DNA from: DAOUAE01 sp034433795
Lineage (GTDB): Bacteria; Chloroflexota; UBA6077; FW602-bin22; DAOUAE01
DNA length: 64,000 nucleotides
Reading direction: 5' to 3'
NCBI GenBank assembly: GCA_034433795.1
Contig: DAOUAE010000020.1
Span: 53,865-117,864 of the forward strand
Shown: positions 16,373 through 25,450 of the stretch, one piece after another
How the letters are laid out: each line of letters opens with the position of its first letter
Position numbering within the stretch: the first letter of the stretch is position 1
Position numbers and translations under genes: made by a program
The notes under the pieces: generated by a model
The model's database searches: none
What the model saw: only the letters and a program-made list of their open reading frames with translations
Told to the model about the DNA's origin: nothing

Positions 16373-16883
16373 GCGGCCGCGCGGGCAGTCCGCCACAGAC
16401 GGCGGGCGCCATGCCGATACGGTCAGACCGACGCCGGAGGCACACGCGCTGTCGCCTCTTCCTCCCAGCCAGGCCGGACCAGCGGCCGGTGGCCCGGCGC
16501 CTGACCAGGAGCCCCACACGGCCGCGGAGGCCCGTCACCAGTGCCGAAACTTCTTCGCCACGGCCACCCTGACCGTCCTGGCGACGAGCACGCTCCACGG
16601 ACTGGCCGTGGCTCCCGATGCGTTCGGTCAGCTGACCGAACTCCTGTTCGCTGTCAGCGCTCTGCTGGCGGTCGGCTGGTACCGGTGGGGCCACCACCGG
16701 TATCAGCGCTCGCTAGTACCGCTCGCCTGCCTTCTCCTGGCACTCGGCAGCCGCCTCCTGGTCATGGCCCGGCAGGGGGTGGCGGCTGGTCCCGCCCTCG
16801 GTCTGGCCCTTTTTCTTCTCCTCATCAGCCTGATCTTCGGCTGGCTGTACCTCGCCACCCCTGATTCCCCCAACGGCGGCTGA
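16371..16883 (+). CDS. Small membrane protein, start uncertain
   Basis: The C-terminal ~110 residues (from about 16545) contain four hydrophobic helices with short loops, including a WYRWGHHRYQRS cytoplasmic-type basic loop. The only standard in-frame start is a TTG at 16371 inside the terminator T-run, which is implausible. No in-frame ATG or GTG exists before the first helix, so the gene may use CTG, or its 5' end may be frameshifted or degraded. It lies 84 nt upstream of the KaiC-like gene in the same direction. I do not recognise the family. Confidence 0.45.
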   Translation: MRPRGQSATDGGRHADTVRPTPEAHALSPLPPSQAGPAAGGPAPDQEPHTAAEARHQCRNFFATATLTVLATSTLHGLAVAPDAFGQLTELLFAVSALLAVGWYRWGHHRYQRSLVPLACLLLALGSRLLVMARQGVAAGPALGLALFLLLISLIFGWLYLATPDSPNGG

Positions 16884-16967
16884 GCCCTCGGGTCCGCGAC
16901 CGCCCGGCCCGGTACGGGATTTGCAGGAGCCTCCTACTGGTCCAGCCCGCACGGGAGGAGTCGCCCT

Positions 16968-18437
16968 GTGGCCAGTCCCCAACCCGCGACCGCACCTCCC
17001 CGGCGCCTGTCCACCGGCGTCGCCGGACTGGATGACCTGCTGGCCGGTGGCCTGCTCCCCGAGCGAGCCTATCTGGTTCGAGGCGGTCCCGGCACCGGCA
17101 AGACGATCCTGGGCCTGCATTTTGCCACCGCCGGCGCCCGGGCCGGCGAGCCGGCCCTGTACATCACCCTGGGCGAGCCCGAAAGCGAACTCCGCCAGAA
17201 CGCCCAGGTGCTGGGCTTCGACCTCAGTCGGGTCAGCCTGCTCGACCTGACTCCCCCTCCGGAGACGCTGAGCCAGGCTCCTTCTTACGACCTCTTCGTC
17301 CCCGCCGCTCCCGAGCGCAGCGCCCTGACCCGTCAGATCATCGACCAGGTCACAGCCCTGCGTCCGCAGCGCATCGTGGTCGACGCGATCACGCAATTTC
17401 GCTATCTGGTGGCCGACCCTCTGGAGTTTCGCAAGCAGACCCTGGCCTTCCTTCAGTTCCTCAAAAGTCAGGGGGCGACGGTTCTTCTCACCTCGGAGAC
17501 CAGCCCTCTGGCCCCCGATGACGACCTCCAGTTCCTGAGCGACGGCATCATCGAACTGGAGATCGGTCCCGAGGGGCGCACCGTCAGCATCCGGAAGCTC
17601 CGCGGATCGGATTTCCGCAGCGGCCGCCACACCGTCCGCCTGACCGACCACGGCATGGAGGTCTATCCGCGGCTGGTCCCGGAGTGGTTCGGCCGCGAGT
17701 TCGTGGCCGAGCCGATCTCCTCGGGTGTGCCGGAGCTGGACGAACTGCTGCACGGCGGCCTCGAACGCGGCACGGTCACCATCGTCACCGGTCCGACCGG
17801 GGTGGGCAAGACCACCTTCGGCATCCAGTTTATGAAAGAAGCGGCCGGCCGAGGAGAGCGCTCGGTCGTCTATATGTTCGACGAGAGCGTGGCCACGCTC
17901 GTGCAGCGGTCGGAGAACGTGAACATCCCGGTGCGGGCGATGATGGAGCGCGGCATGCTGGCCCTCTGTCCGATCGAACCCCTGGTCTACAGCCACGACG
18001 AATTCGCCCGGCTGGTCCGCACCGAGGTCGAGGAGAGACAGGCCCGCATTGTGATGCTCGACAGCCTCGCCGGCTACCGGCTGGCCGTCCGCGGCGAGGA
18101 CTTCCTCCGCCAGTTCCGGGCCCTGATCCAGTACCTGAAGAACATGGGTGTCACCGCGCTGGTGGTGGCCGAGGTTGAGACGATCACCGGCGAGTTCCGG
18201 GCCACGGACATCGGGGCCAGCCATCTGGCCGATAACATCGTCTTCCTGCGCTACATCGAGGTCGGGGGCGAACTGCGCAAAGCCATCGGCGTCTTGAAGA
18301 AGCGGGTCAGCAGTTTCGAGCGGACTCTCCGCGAGATCGAACTGACCCGCTACGGACTGAAAGTCGGTCGCCCTCTTACCGGGCTGCGTGGCATCCTGCG
18401 GGGAGTCCCCGAACTGGTCGAAGCGCCCAGACAATGA
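16968..18437 (+). CDS. Double-domain KaiC-like RecA-superfamily ATPase
   Basis: 489 residues, GTG start after GGGAGGAG. Two tandem KaiC/RAD55 domains. Domain 1 (~12-235) has Walker A GGPGTGKT (39-46), Walker B RIVVD (135-139) and GEPESELRQNA at the catalytic-Glu position. Domain 2 (~245-480) has GPTGVGKT (275-282), an FDES motif and Walker B IVMLD (361-365). No kaiA or kaiB is present. The stop overlaps the start of a histidine kinase (ATGA), so a signalling complex is more likely than a circadian clock. Such KaiC-like proteins paired with kinases occur in many non-cyanobacteria; their outputs are poorly defined. Confidence 0.92.
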   Translation: MASPQPATAPPRRLSTGVAGLDDLLAGGLLPERAYLVRGGPGTGKTILGLHFATAGARAGEPALYITLGEPESELRQNAQVLGFDLSRVSLLDLTPPPETLSQAPSYDLFVPAAPERSALTRQIIDQVTALRPQRIVVDAITQFRYLVADPLEFRKQTLAFLQFLKSQGATVLLTSETSPLAPDDDLQFLSDGIIELEIGPEGRTVSIRKLRGSDFRSGRHTVRLTDHGMEVYPRLVPEWFGREFVAEPISSGVPELDELLHGGLERGTVTIVTGPTGVGKTTFGIQFMKEAAGRGERSVVYMFDESVATLVQRSENVNIPVRAMMERGMLALCPIEPLVYSHDEFARLVRTEVEERQARIVMLDSLAGYRLAVRGEDFLRQFRALIQYLKNMGVTALVVAEVETITGEFRATDIGASHLADNIVFLRYIEVGGELRKAIGVLKKRVSSFERTLREIELTRYGLKVGRPLTGLRGILRGVPELVEAPRQ

Positions 18438-19966
18438 CCGCCCGCGCGCACCAGGGTGAGCCGGCGCCCGGACCCCCGCCAGCGGCCACCGACCGCCCGG
18501 CCCACGCCCGGCCCCCCGAGCCGGCGGTCCAGGCCGGCCAGCAGGCGGCCACGACCGCCGCCCGCCTGCTGGGAGCCGACCGGATGCTGGGGCTCTGGCT
18601 GGTGGACCCCGGCCGCGCCGCTCTGGTCCTCCTCGTCCACCAGTTCCGCCAGGCCTCTCCGCCCCCTGAGATCCCGCTGACCGCCCCGTGGCTCGAGGCC
18701 GAAGCCGTCCGCACCGGACAGCCCCAGTGGGCCACCCTGGCCACCCTCGCTCAGACCTTCCCGCTGAACGCCCAGATCGCCCAGACTGAGGGGCTCCAGG
18801 CGCTCCTCAGTCTGCCTCTCCCAGCCGACCAGACGTTCGTCGGCGTTCTGACCCTCGGCTGGGCGACCCCGCCATCGCAGCCCCCTGCCGGCCCATCCCT
18901 CACCGCCCTGGCCGCCCTGCTGGGCACCACTCTCCAGCTGGCCCGGCACTGCGCTGCCCTCCAGCAGCAGGTCGAGGACCTGCTCGCCGCCCGCCGGCGG
19001 CTCGAACTTTTCCTCGGCGCGGTGGCCCACGACCTGCGCACGCCGCTGACCGCTATCCTGGGCTACGCCCAGCTGCTCCGGCGCTGGCCCACCCTCCCAC
19101 CCGTCCAGCGCGAGGCCGCCCTGGCCCGGCTGCTCGAGGCCGGCCAGGCGATGCAACGGCTGCTCACCGATCTCCTGGACGCCGCCAGCCTCTGGGCCGG
19201 ACGCTTCCGCATCGCTCCCCGACCGATGGACCTGGTCACCCTGGTCCACCGGATCGCCGAGGAGCAACAGGCCACCACCACCCGCCACCAGATCGTGGTT
19301 GAGGCGCCGGCCCGACTGGAAGGTTTCTGGGACCCCGACCGCCTGGCCCAGGTCCTGCGCAACCTGCTGAGCAACGCCATCAAATACTCGCCCGAGGGGG
19401 GAACGATCCGCCTCCGGGTCAGCGCCCACGACGACAGCGTCCAGATCCAGGTGAGCGATCAGGGGATCGGGTTGACTCCCGAAGAGGCCCGGCAGATCTT
19501 CGAGCCGTTCGTCCGGCTGGAGCGGGCCCGCTCCATCCCCGGCGCCGGTCTGGGGCTCTTCATCGCCCGCGGGATCGTCGAGGCCCACGGCGGGCGCATC
19601 TGGGCCGAGAGCCCCGGCCCCGGCCGGGGGACGACTGTGACGGTGGTCCTGCCGCGCCGCCCTCCCCCCAGCGAGCATCAGCCGGCCCCCGCGCCCGCCC
19701 CCTCAGTGACTACTGGTCCACCACCGAGCCGTCGACGTGCAGCCGGGTCTCCATCGGCCGGGGCCGGAAGGGATACTTCTCCTGAGCCCCCTCGACCAGT
19801 TCGACGCCCAGCCCCGGCGTCTCGGGGACGAGAAGGTAGCCTTTCTCCAGGCGGTAACTCACCCGCACAATCTCGCTCTTGGGCGGCTCCTGCTCGCCGA
19901 GCGGATACTCCAGCAGGGCGAAGTTGGGAATGGCCGCCGCCAGCTGCAGGCAGGCGGCCGTGCTGA
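18434..19966 (+). CDS. Soluble sensor histidine kinase with GAF-like input domain
   Basis: 510 codons; the ATG overlaps the KaiC-like stop. Residues ~35-170 look like a GAF-type sensor, with no transmembrane segment. The HisKA dimerisation domain has AHDLRTPL with His199. HATPase_c boxes are RNLLSNAIKYSP (N, ~309-320), DQGIGL (G1, 342-347) and GAGLGLFIA (G2, ~370-378). The catalytic part ends near residue 408. The last ~85 residues (426-510) are read from the strand opposite the next gene and are Pro/Arg-rich with no features, so the genuine C-terminus may be shorter or this is a real 257-nt convergent overlap. No response regulator is adjacent. Confidence 0.88.
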   Translation: MTARAHQGEPAPGPPPAATDRPAHARPPEPAVQAGQQAATTAARLLGADRMLGLWLVDPGRAALVLLVHQFRQASPPPEIPLTAPWLEAEAVRTGQPQWATLATLAQTFPLNAQIAQTEGLQALLSLPLPADQTFVGVLTLGWATPPSQPPAGPSLTALAALLGTTLQLARHCAALQQQVEDLLAARRRLELFLGAVAHDLRTPLTAILGYAQLLRRWPTLPPVQREAALARLLEAGQAMQRLLTDLLDAASLWAGRFRIAPRPMDLVTLVHRIAEEQQATTTRHQIVVEAPARLEGFWDPDRLAQVLRNLLSNAIKYSPEGGTIRLRVSAHDDSVQIQVSDQGIGLTPEEARQIFEPFVRLERARSIPGAGLGLFIARGIVEAHGGRIWAESPGPGRGTTVTVVLPRRPPPSEHQPAPAPAPSVTTGPPPSRRRAAGSPSAGAGRDTSPEPPRPVRRPAPASRGREGSLSPGGNSPAQSRSWAAPARRADTPAGRSWEWPPPAAGRRPC

Positions 19967-20849
19967 CCGGGCTCAGGGGATTGTGCGGCACCACCCCGAC
20001 GTAGTGAGCCTCGGCCAGAGCGGCGATCTTCTTGCAGTGCGTCAGCCCGCCGGCCAGGCAGACATCGGGCCGCACGTACTGGACCGCGCCCCGGTTCAAC
20101 AGCATGGCGAACTCGTGAATGGTGTGCAGACGTTCGCCGGTGGCGATGGGGATGCCGATCTTGTGGGCGATCTCGGCCATGGCGTCGAAATTGTCGGGCA
20201 GGGTGGGGTCCTCGTAGAAGAAGGGATGGTAGGGCTCGATCCCGCGCGCCAGGGCCACCGCCTCGGCTGGAGTGAGGCGGCGATGGATCTCGATGCAGAG
20301 GTCCACGGCGTTGCCCACCGCCTCACGATACTGCCGCACCGCGTCGATGGCGTTGGCGATCTTCTCGGCGTGGGTCTCGAAATAGGGGAGGCTGCGCGGC
20401 TCGTCGAGGAAGGGGGTGAGATGCCCGACCGCGGTAAAGCCCTGCTCGCGGGCGGCGATGCAGCCCCGGACCAGCTCCTCGCGGGTGCGGCCGAAGACAT
20501 GGACATAGACCCTGGCCCGGTCACGGCATTTACCGCCCAGGAGCTGGTAGACCGGCACCCCAAAGTACTTGCCGGCGATGTCCCAGAGGGCGATATCGAT
20601 GGCGCTCAGCGCCCCCATGATCGCCGCCCCGCGGAAGTGGTAGCAGCGGTAGAGATACTGCCAGTGGTGCTCGATCCGCAACGGATCCTGACCGATAAGG
20701 TACGACCGGAACTGACGAACCACGGCGGCCGAGGCCTCCAGGTAGGCCCAGGCCCCCGACTCCCCCAGCCCGGTGATCCCGGCGTCGGTGTGGATCCGGA
20801 CGAAGAGGTAGCGATCGATGAGGAGCGGTTCGACTTCGGTGATCCGCAC
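19710..20849 (-). CDS. Enolase-superfamily sugar acid dehydratase (mandelate racemase / galactonate dehydratase-like)
   Basis: 379 residues. Mandelate racemase/muconate-lactonising layout: an N-terminal capping domain with ITGLGESGAW and SAIDIALWDIAGK, then barrel metal ligands around IEIHRRL, YEDPTLPDN and IATGERLHT. The late HNPLSPVSTAA segment supplies the catalytic His typical of galactonate- and mannonate-dehydratase-type members. It likely dehydrates a sugar acid to a 2-keto-3-deoxy acid. The gene starts 12 nt after an alcohol dehydrogenase in the same direction, suggesting a sugar-oxidation route. Its 3' end overlaps the kinase tail on the other strand. Confidence 0.88.
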   Translation of the reverse strand: MRITEVEPLLIDRYLFVRIHTDAGITGLGESGAWAYLEASAAVVRQFRSYLIGQDPLRIEHHWQYLYRCYHFRGAAIMGALSAIDIALWDIAGKYFGVPVYQLLGGKCRDRARVYVHVFGRTREELVRGCIAAREQGFTAVGHLTPFLDEPRSLPYFETHAEKIANAIDAVRQYREAVGNAVDLCIEIHRRLTPAEAVALARGIEPYHPFFYEDPTLPDNFDAMAEIAHKIGIPIATGERLHTIHEFAMLLNRGAVQYVRPDVCLAGGLTHCKKIAALAEAHYVGVVPHNPLSPVSTAACLQLAAAIPNFALLEYPLGEQEPPKSEIVRVSYRLEKGYLLVPETPGLGVELVEGAQEKYPFRPRPMETRLHVDGSVVDQ

Positions 20850-20861
20850 GCTCAGCCTCCT

Positions 20862-21899
20862 TCAGGGGGTCTCGTCGCCGAGAACAAAGACGCACTTGCC
20901 GGTCACGCCGCTGTCGAAGGTCCGGAAGGCCTCCGCCGCCTGCTCCAGCCGGAAGCGGTGGGTGATGAAGCGGGCCAGCGGAACCGCCCGTTCGGCGATG
21001 AAGCGGGCGCACTCGGCCAGCCCGACCGTGCTGAAGGTCCAGGAACCGTAGATGGTGAGCTGCTTGTGGATGATATCCGGACTCACATCGAAGGTGGTGG
21101 TGTTCCCCTCGCCGACGAAGCAGACCCGGCCCCAGACGCGGGCGCAGCGGACCGCCTGGACGCGGGCGATCGGGTTGCCCGTGCAGTCGAGAGCGGCGTC
21201 GGCCCCGTCGCCGCCGGTGAGGTCGCGGATGGCCGCCACCGGATCCACCGCCGCCGGATCGAGGACCGCCCAGGCCCCCGCCGCCTGGGCCAGGGCCCGT
21301 CGCTCCGGCACCGGCTCAATGGCGACCACCCGGGCTCCCATGGCCGCACCCAGGAGGGTGGCGCTCAGCCCAACCGGCCCCTGGCCGAAAACGGCCAGGA
21401 CATCGCGGCCGGAGACCCCCAGGCGCTTGAGAGCGCTGTAGGCGGTACCGGTTCCGCAGGCGATGGCCGCCCCCTCGGCGAAACTCAGGGCCTCGGGCAG
21501 CGGGACGAGCGTGCTGGCTCCGACCAGCATATAGGGGGCGTTGCCGCCGTGGGCGTTGGCGCCATAGGTCAGGTGACCGTGTCGGCAGAGCTGGCTGTAG
21601 CCGACGCGGCAGTGCTCGCAGCGACCGCAGCCCAGGTAATGGTGGACCATCACCCGCTCGCCCAGCCGGACCTCACGGTCGCTGACGCCTGGCCCCCGCG
21701 CCACCACCACCCCACAGGGCTCGTGACCGCTGATGACCAGACTGGCCGGATCCCGCCGGGGGCCACGGTAGGGCCGGAGGTCGCTGCCGCAGAGGCCAGA
21801 GGCCTGGATCGCCACGACCACCTCACCCGGCCCGGGCACAGGGTCCGGAAACTCCCAGAGATCAACGGTTCTCTCGCCCAGAATGACCACGCCGCGCAC
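20862..21899 (-). CDS. Zinc-dependent medium-chain alcohol/polyol dehydrogenase
   Basis: 345 residues. MDR signature GHEPCGVVV supplies the catalytic-zinc Glu region, with LCGSD (Cys) upstream. The structural zinc is bound by a four-Cys lobe CGRCEHCRVGYSQLC. The Rossmann loop VFGQGPVGLSATLL binds NAD(P). Closest in style to sorbitol, threonine or glucose dehydrogenases. With the downstream dehydratase it could convert a sugar or polyol to a ketodeoxy acid. A TACAAT at 21929-21934 (reverse strand) is a possible -10 box. Confidence 0.9.
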   Translation of the reverse strand: MRGVVILGERTVDLWEFPDPVPGPGEVVVAIQASGLCGSDLRPYRGPRRDPASLVISGHEPCGVVVARGPGVSDREVRLGERVMVHHYLGCGRCEHCRVGYSQLCRHGHLTYGANAHGGNAPYMLVGASTLVPLPEALSFAEGAAIACGTGTAYSALKRLGVSGRDVLAVFGQGPVGLSATLLGAAMGARVVAIEPVPERRALAQAAGAWAVLDPAAVDPVAAIRDLTGGDGADAALDCTGNPIARVQAVRCARVWGRVCFVGEGNTTTFDVSPDIIHKQLTIYGSWTFSTVGLAECARFIAERAVPLARFITHRFRLEQAAEAFRTFDSGVTGKCVFVLGDETP

Positions 21900-21954
21900 C
21901 GTTCTCCCCCCTCGCGTCGGTCGGCCCTATTGTAGCCGCCCGTCAGACCGCTGG

Positions 21955-23811
21955 CTAGACGGATCGGCGCGCGGGGCGCACCGGACCCCGGCTCACCGCC
22001 TCAGACCCCGGCGCTGTCCCACCGCCCGGTCCCGACGAGGGAGCCACGGCGATCGGCCGGAGCCCATGGCTCCGGCTCTGGGCTCGGTGGATCTCCTCCA
22101 GGCAGCTGAAGGCGTCTTGCTCCTCGCGCTCGCCCTGCGACTGCGGGGGTTTGATCCGCACCAGCACCGGGAAGCGCACGAACTGACCGGAGAGCAGGGC
22201 CTCACCGACGTCCAGGTCGGGCAGCATCTGAGCGTCGGCCTCGCCCAGCGTCTCCACCACTCGCTGGACAAACTGCTGGTCCGCCGGGTTGACCATGCGC
22301 ATAATGACGAACGAGTTACACTGCGAGAGGGTCGTCTCATCCAGCCGCGAGGGGCGCTGGCTGATGAGCAGGAGCCCGACCCCGAACTTGCGCCCCTCCT
22401 GGGCGATCTGGCGGGCGGTGGCCACCGCCCGCTCCTCCGCGGTCGTGCCCGGCCGGCCGGGAGCGAACGTGTGGGCCTCCTCCAGCACCAGAAGCACCGG
22501 ATAGGCGAGCTGGCCCTCGACCCGCGCCTGAAAGAGGTCGCCGGCGATGATCCGGAAGAGCGTCGCCTGGAAGTCGCTGGTGTAGCCGGCCAGAGCGATG
22601 ACGCTGAGACGGCCGTAGTCCACCAGCTGCCGGCGGTCGGTGGGCAGGGGCTCGGCCCCCCTGGCGACCTGGCGGTTCGTCCGCTCCATCAGCGTGAGGG
22701 CCCGGGCCGCAGTGTAGGTTCGCTTCTTGATGCCCTCCAGCGTCTTACTATCGGTCCCCGAGTAGCCGGTGAACCCGGCCCAGCCCCACTCCTGGAGCCG
22801 CTGCCTGGTCGCGTCATCTCTCAGGCGCAGCGCCCGCTCGCCGGCCTCGGCGATCCGGGCCACCAGCCACAGGTCCGGTCCAACACCGTAGCGCTCGAAC
22901 TGGTCCTGACAGCCCAGGTAGGCCCCCAGCCAGGCGATCCGCTCCGCCCGCTCGTCGTCGGGGCAATCGCTGTAAAACGCGCGGGCGGCGGCGAAGACGT
23001 CCTCGAAGCGGGTGCGCATGGTGTCGGTCATCCCGTAGCCCAGGCTCTCGACGATCTTGGCAACGGTCTCCCCCTCCTCCTCGAAGATCGGGAAGCGGGC
23101 GTAGTAGCGCCGGACGCGCCCCCGCAGGGCCGGCAGCTCGGCCAGACCGGAGTAGTCGCCATGGGGGTCGAAGATGACGATGGGATAGTGCCTGGCAGCC
23201 AGCTCTTCGATCAGGCGACGGGCGGTCCAGCTCTTGCCCGCGCCGGTCATCGCCAGGATCGCCAGATGGCGGGTCACCACGGCGTGCCCGTCCACCAGCA
23301 CCGTCACCTCGGGCCGGTTGGCCAAGGTGGCCAGGTCGAGAGCCCGTCGCGCCCCCGCGCCCCGCAGGCCACCGGAGATAACCCGACCGATCTCCTCATC
23401 GGTCGGGCGGTAGGCGCTGGTGGCCGGACGGGGTGGGTAGCGGAGAGGGCGCAGGACCACCTCGCCGGTCCCGGTCGCCACCTCGGCCCCCAGCACCTGA
23501 CAGACGGCGGTGACCATCTCGCGGCTGAGCGAGAGAACCGTGTCCAGCGGGTCGGTGCGGGTGGCGGCCAGTTCGTGGCCGGCCTCAATCGGGAAGAGCG
23601 GGTTCAGCCGCTCGATCTGCCGAACCTTGGCCCAGACACGGACGCGCTCGACGGTCCCCGGCCGGGCCGCATCCGGAAGGTCGGCCTCCACGACGATGAG
23701 ATCCTGCTCCCGAACCGTCTCGTGGGCCAGCGCCAGCCGGAACTCGCGGCTGGTGCTCTCGCCGATAATCGTCCCGACATAGCGGTCAGTGGTCGGCGGG
23801 CGGTCAGCCAT
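21955..23811 (-). CDS. herA: HerA-type hexameric DNA translocase/helicase
   Basis: 618 residues from the ATG at 23811, which follows GGAGGAAAACC; the ATG 15 nt upstream lies before that site. An N-terminal HAS-barrel-like region (~10-160) precedes the ATPase: Walker A AMTGAGKS (187-194), IVIFDPHGDY, and Walker B VLLVLEEAH (439-447), plus a SQRPSRLDETTLSQCN sensor segment. HerA pumps duplex DNA and drives the NurA nuclease in archaeal end resection. The partner gene is directly upstream and overlaps by 8 nt. The last ~45 residues are a Gly/Ser/Pro/Arg tail. Confidence 0.93.
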   Translation of the reverse strand: MADRPPTTDRYVGTIIGESTSREFRLALAHETVREQDLIVVEADLPDAARPGTVERVRVWAKVRQIERLNPLFPIEAGHELAATRTDPLDTVLSLSREMVTAVCQVLGAEVATGTGEVVLRPLRYPPRPATSAYRPTDEEIGRVISGGLRGAGARRALDLATLANRPEVTVLVDGHAVVTRHLAILAMTGAGKSWTARRLIEELAARHYPIVIFDPHGDYSGLAELPALRGRVRRYYARFPIFEEEGETVAKIVESLGYGMTDTMRTRFEDVFAAARAFYSDCPDDERAERIAWLGAYLGCQDQFERYGVGPDLWLVARIAEAGERALRLRDDATRQRLQEWGWAGFTGYSGTDSKTLEGIKKRTYTAARALTLMERTNRQVARGAEPLPTDRRQLVDYGRLSVIALAGYTSDFQATLFRIIAGDLFQARVEGQLAYPVLLVLEEAHTFAPGRPGTTAEERAVATARQIAQEGRKFGVGLLLISQRPSRLDETTLSQCNSFVIMRMVNPADQQFVQRVVETLGEADAQMLPDLDVGEALLSGQFVRFPVLVRIKPPQSQGEREEQDAFSCLEEIHRAQSRSHGLRPIAVAPSSGPGGGTAPGSEAVSRGPVRPARRSV

Positions 23812-25312
23812 GGTTTTCCTCCGCATCGTGGCTGGGGCGCGACCGGCCCAGGAAAGCCGATGGCCGGAAGAGCCAGTCGCGCTGGGTCAGATAGACGGCC
23901 TGGACCAGCAGGCGCCGCACCTCCGCATCGGAGATCTCTCCCGACTGCAGGCTCACCCCCAGGTGGTAGCGGATCAGCTTGGCGTAGGCCGCAAGCAACC
24001 AGGCGGGGACGCGGGCGTACTTGTCGACGACATCGAGGCCAACCGGGAAGCCGTAGCCGGGGAGCAGCCGGGCGTAAAGGTAGACGCGGCGGGCCGCCGC
24101 CGCAACCTGGTGCTCGCCCAGATCGCTGAAGACCTCGACCCGGAGCGGCTCGGTCGTCTCGGAGACCTTGAGATAAAACCCGTGGACGCGGGGAAAGCCG
24201 ATGGGCCCCGGCCGCAGGGCGGCGAAGTCGATCCGCTGGCCGGTGGAGCGTTCGCGCAACCCCTCGTATTTCTCGATCTCCCAGGGCTCGGAGTACTGGC
24301 CCGGTTGGAGAAGCAGCCCCAGGAGCAGGGCGTCGGTGTAGCCCAGCCGGTCCAGCACCGCCTGGGGCGAGATCAGGTCACGGCGGCCGTAGAGACGGTT
24401 GAAGTAGTCGGAGCGTCCCCGGGCCTCCAACCCCTGGAAGACCCGCACCAGCAGTACTCTCTCCAGAAACTGCCGCAGGTCGCTGCGCTCGACCACGCCG
24501 ATGATCAGCGGCACCGGCTGTCGCTGGCGGGCGAGAGCGATCAGCCGGCGGTAGAGGTAGGCCAGCCAGGCCAGCGGCTCGAAGTGCCGCTGGCGGATCC
24601 ATGTCTCGGCCTGGTCGCCCAGCAGCCGTGGGTAGATCACCCGACGGGCCTCGGCCAGGAAACCCTCTTTGAGGTCGCGGGCCAGCCTCGGATCTGGCGC
24701 ATAGTGCCGGAGCAGAAGGTCGATGTCGTGCTCGGTGAAGGGCGCGTGACCGGCATAGCCGCCCATCAGGTAGACGAGCGGGCCGTGGAACACCAGAACC
24801 CGCAGATCCGGGGTGCGCTCCATGGCGGCCAGCCCGCCCAGGACCTCCGCGATGATCCGCACCAGGTCGGGGAAATCGCGACGGTGCTTGCTTCCGCCCT
24901 CCAGGTCGCCCAGGACCACGGGATAGTAGCCGAACCGCTCCCGCTCGGCCAGCCGCCGGTCGCCGGTCCGGACACAGTACGAGCCCACTCGCAGCAGAAT
25001 CGGCACCTGGCCGGCGATCTGCACCCGACCGATCCCGCCGTCAATGAAGGTGACGACCTCGCCCTGGACCTCCGCCCAGTCTGCCCCCTCGACGGGGAAC
25101 ACCCGGACCGGCACCTCGGCCCGCCGGCCCTCGGCGAACGCCCGCAGCGCCCGCCGCAGGTCACCGATAAACCTGGCGGTGTTGCGGAAGTAGTTCTCGC
25201 GCAGGCTCTCGGCGACGGCCAGCGCGTTGGCCGCCAGCCGGACGAGCAGCAATGGCTGGCTGAGCAGCGCCTGGACCAGCTCCTCCCCCACCGGTCCGGG
25301 TTGCTCGCTCAT
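23804..25312 (-). CDS. nurA: NurA-type nuclease, partner of HerA
   Basis: 502 residues from the ATG at 25312 after GGAGGGCG. A NurA fold is indicated by the N-terminal catalytic motif VVTFIDGG (Asp91), a second LVFHGPLV strand where archaeal proteins often have DG-L, and PLIIGVVERSD (NurA-type VK/R strand). It is long for NurA, with an inserted region around residues 190-250 and a C-terminal extension. NurA is a dimeric Mn2+-dependent nuclease acting with HerA on DNA ends. The overlapping herA gene and one shared promoter support a complex. A phage-defence role, known for other HerA-nuclease pairs, is an alternative. Confidence 0.8.
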   Translation of the reverse strand: MSEQPGPVGEELVQALLSQPLLLVRLAANALAVAESLRENYFRNTARFIGDLRRALRAFAEGRRAEVPVRVFPVEGADWAEVQGEVVTFIDGGIGRVQIAGQVPILLRVGSYCVRTGDRRLAERERFGYYPVVLGDLEGGSKHRRDFPDLVRIIAEVLGGLAAMERTPDLRVLVFHGPLVYLMGGYAGHAPFTEHDIDLLLRHYAPDPRLARDLKEGFLAEARRVIYPRLLGDQAETWIRQRHFEPLAWLAYLYRRLIALARQRQPVPLIIGVVERSDLRQFLERVLLVRVFQGLEARGRSDYFNRLYGRRDLISPQAVLDRLGYTDALLLGLLLQPGQYSEPWEIEKYEGLRERSTGQRIDFAALRPGPIGFPRVHGFYLKVSETTEPLRVEVFSDLGEHQVAAAARRVYLYARLLPGYGFPVGLDVVDKYARVPAWLLAAYAKLIRYHLGVSLQSGEISDAEVRRLLVQAVYLTQRDWLFRPSAFLGRSRPSHDAEENHG

Positions 25313-25348
25313 CGCCCTCCGCGTCCTCCTGATCCCCTGGTCGCTTGC

Positions 25349-25378
25349 AAGATAGCGCACAGGCCTCTCTTCTGTCAA
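25349..25378 (-). promoter_or_regulatory. Promoter of the nurA-herA operon
   Basis: Reverse strand perfect TTGACA (25373-25378), 18-nt spacer, TATCTT (25349-25354). The predicted start is near 25342, 30 nt before the nurA ATG. Confidence 0.78.
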
Positions 25379-25450
25379 GCGAAGACCGGGCGGCCAGCCG
25401 CCCCCGGCCACAGCGCCAGCCACCGATGCGGGCCGCCCGGGAGAGAGACC

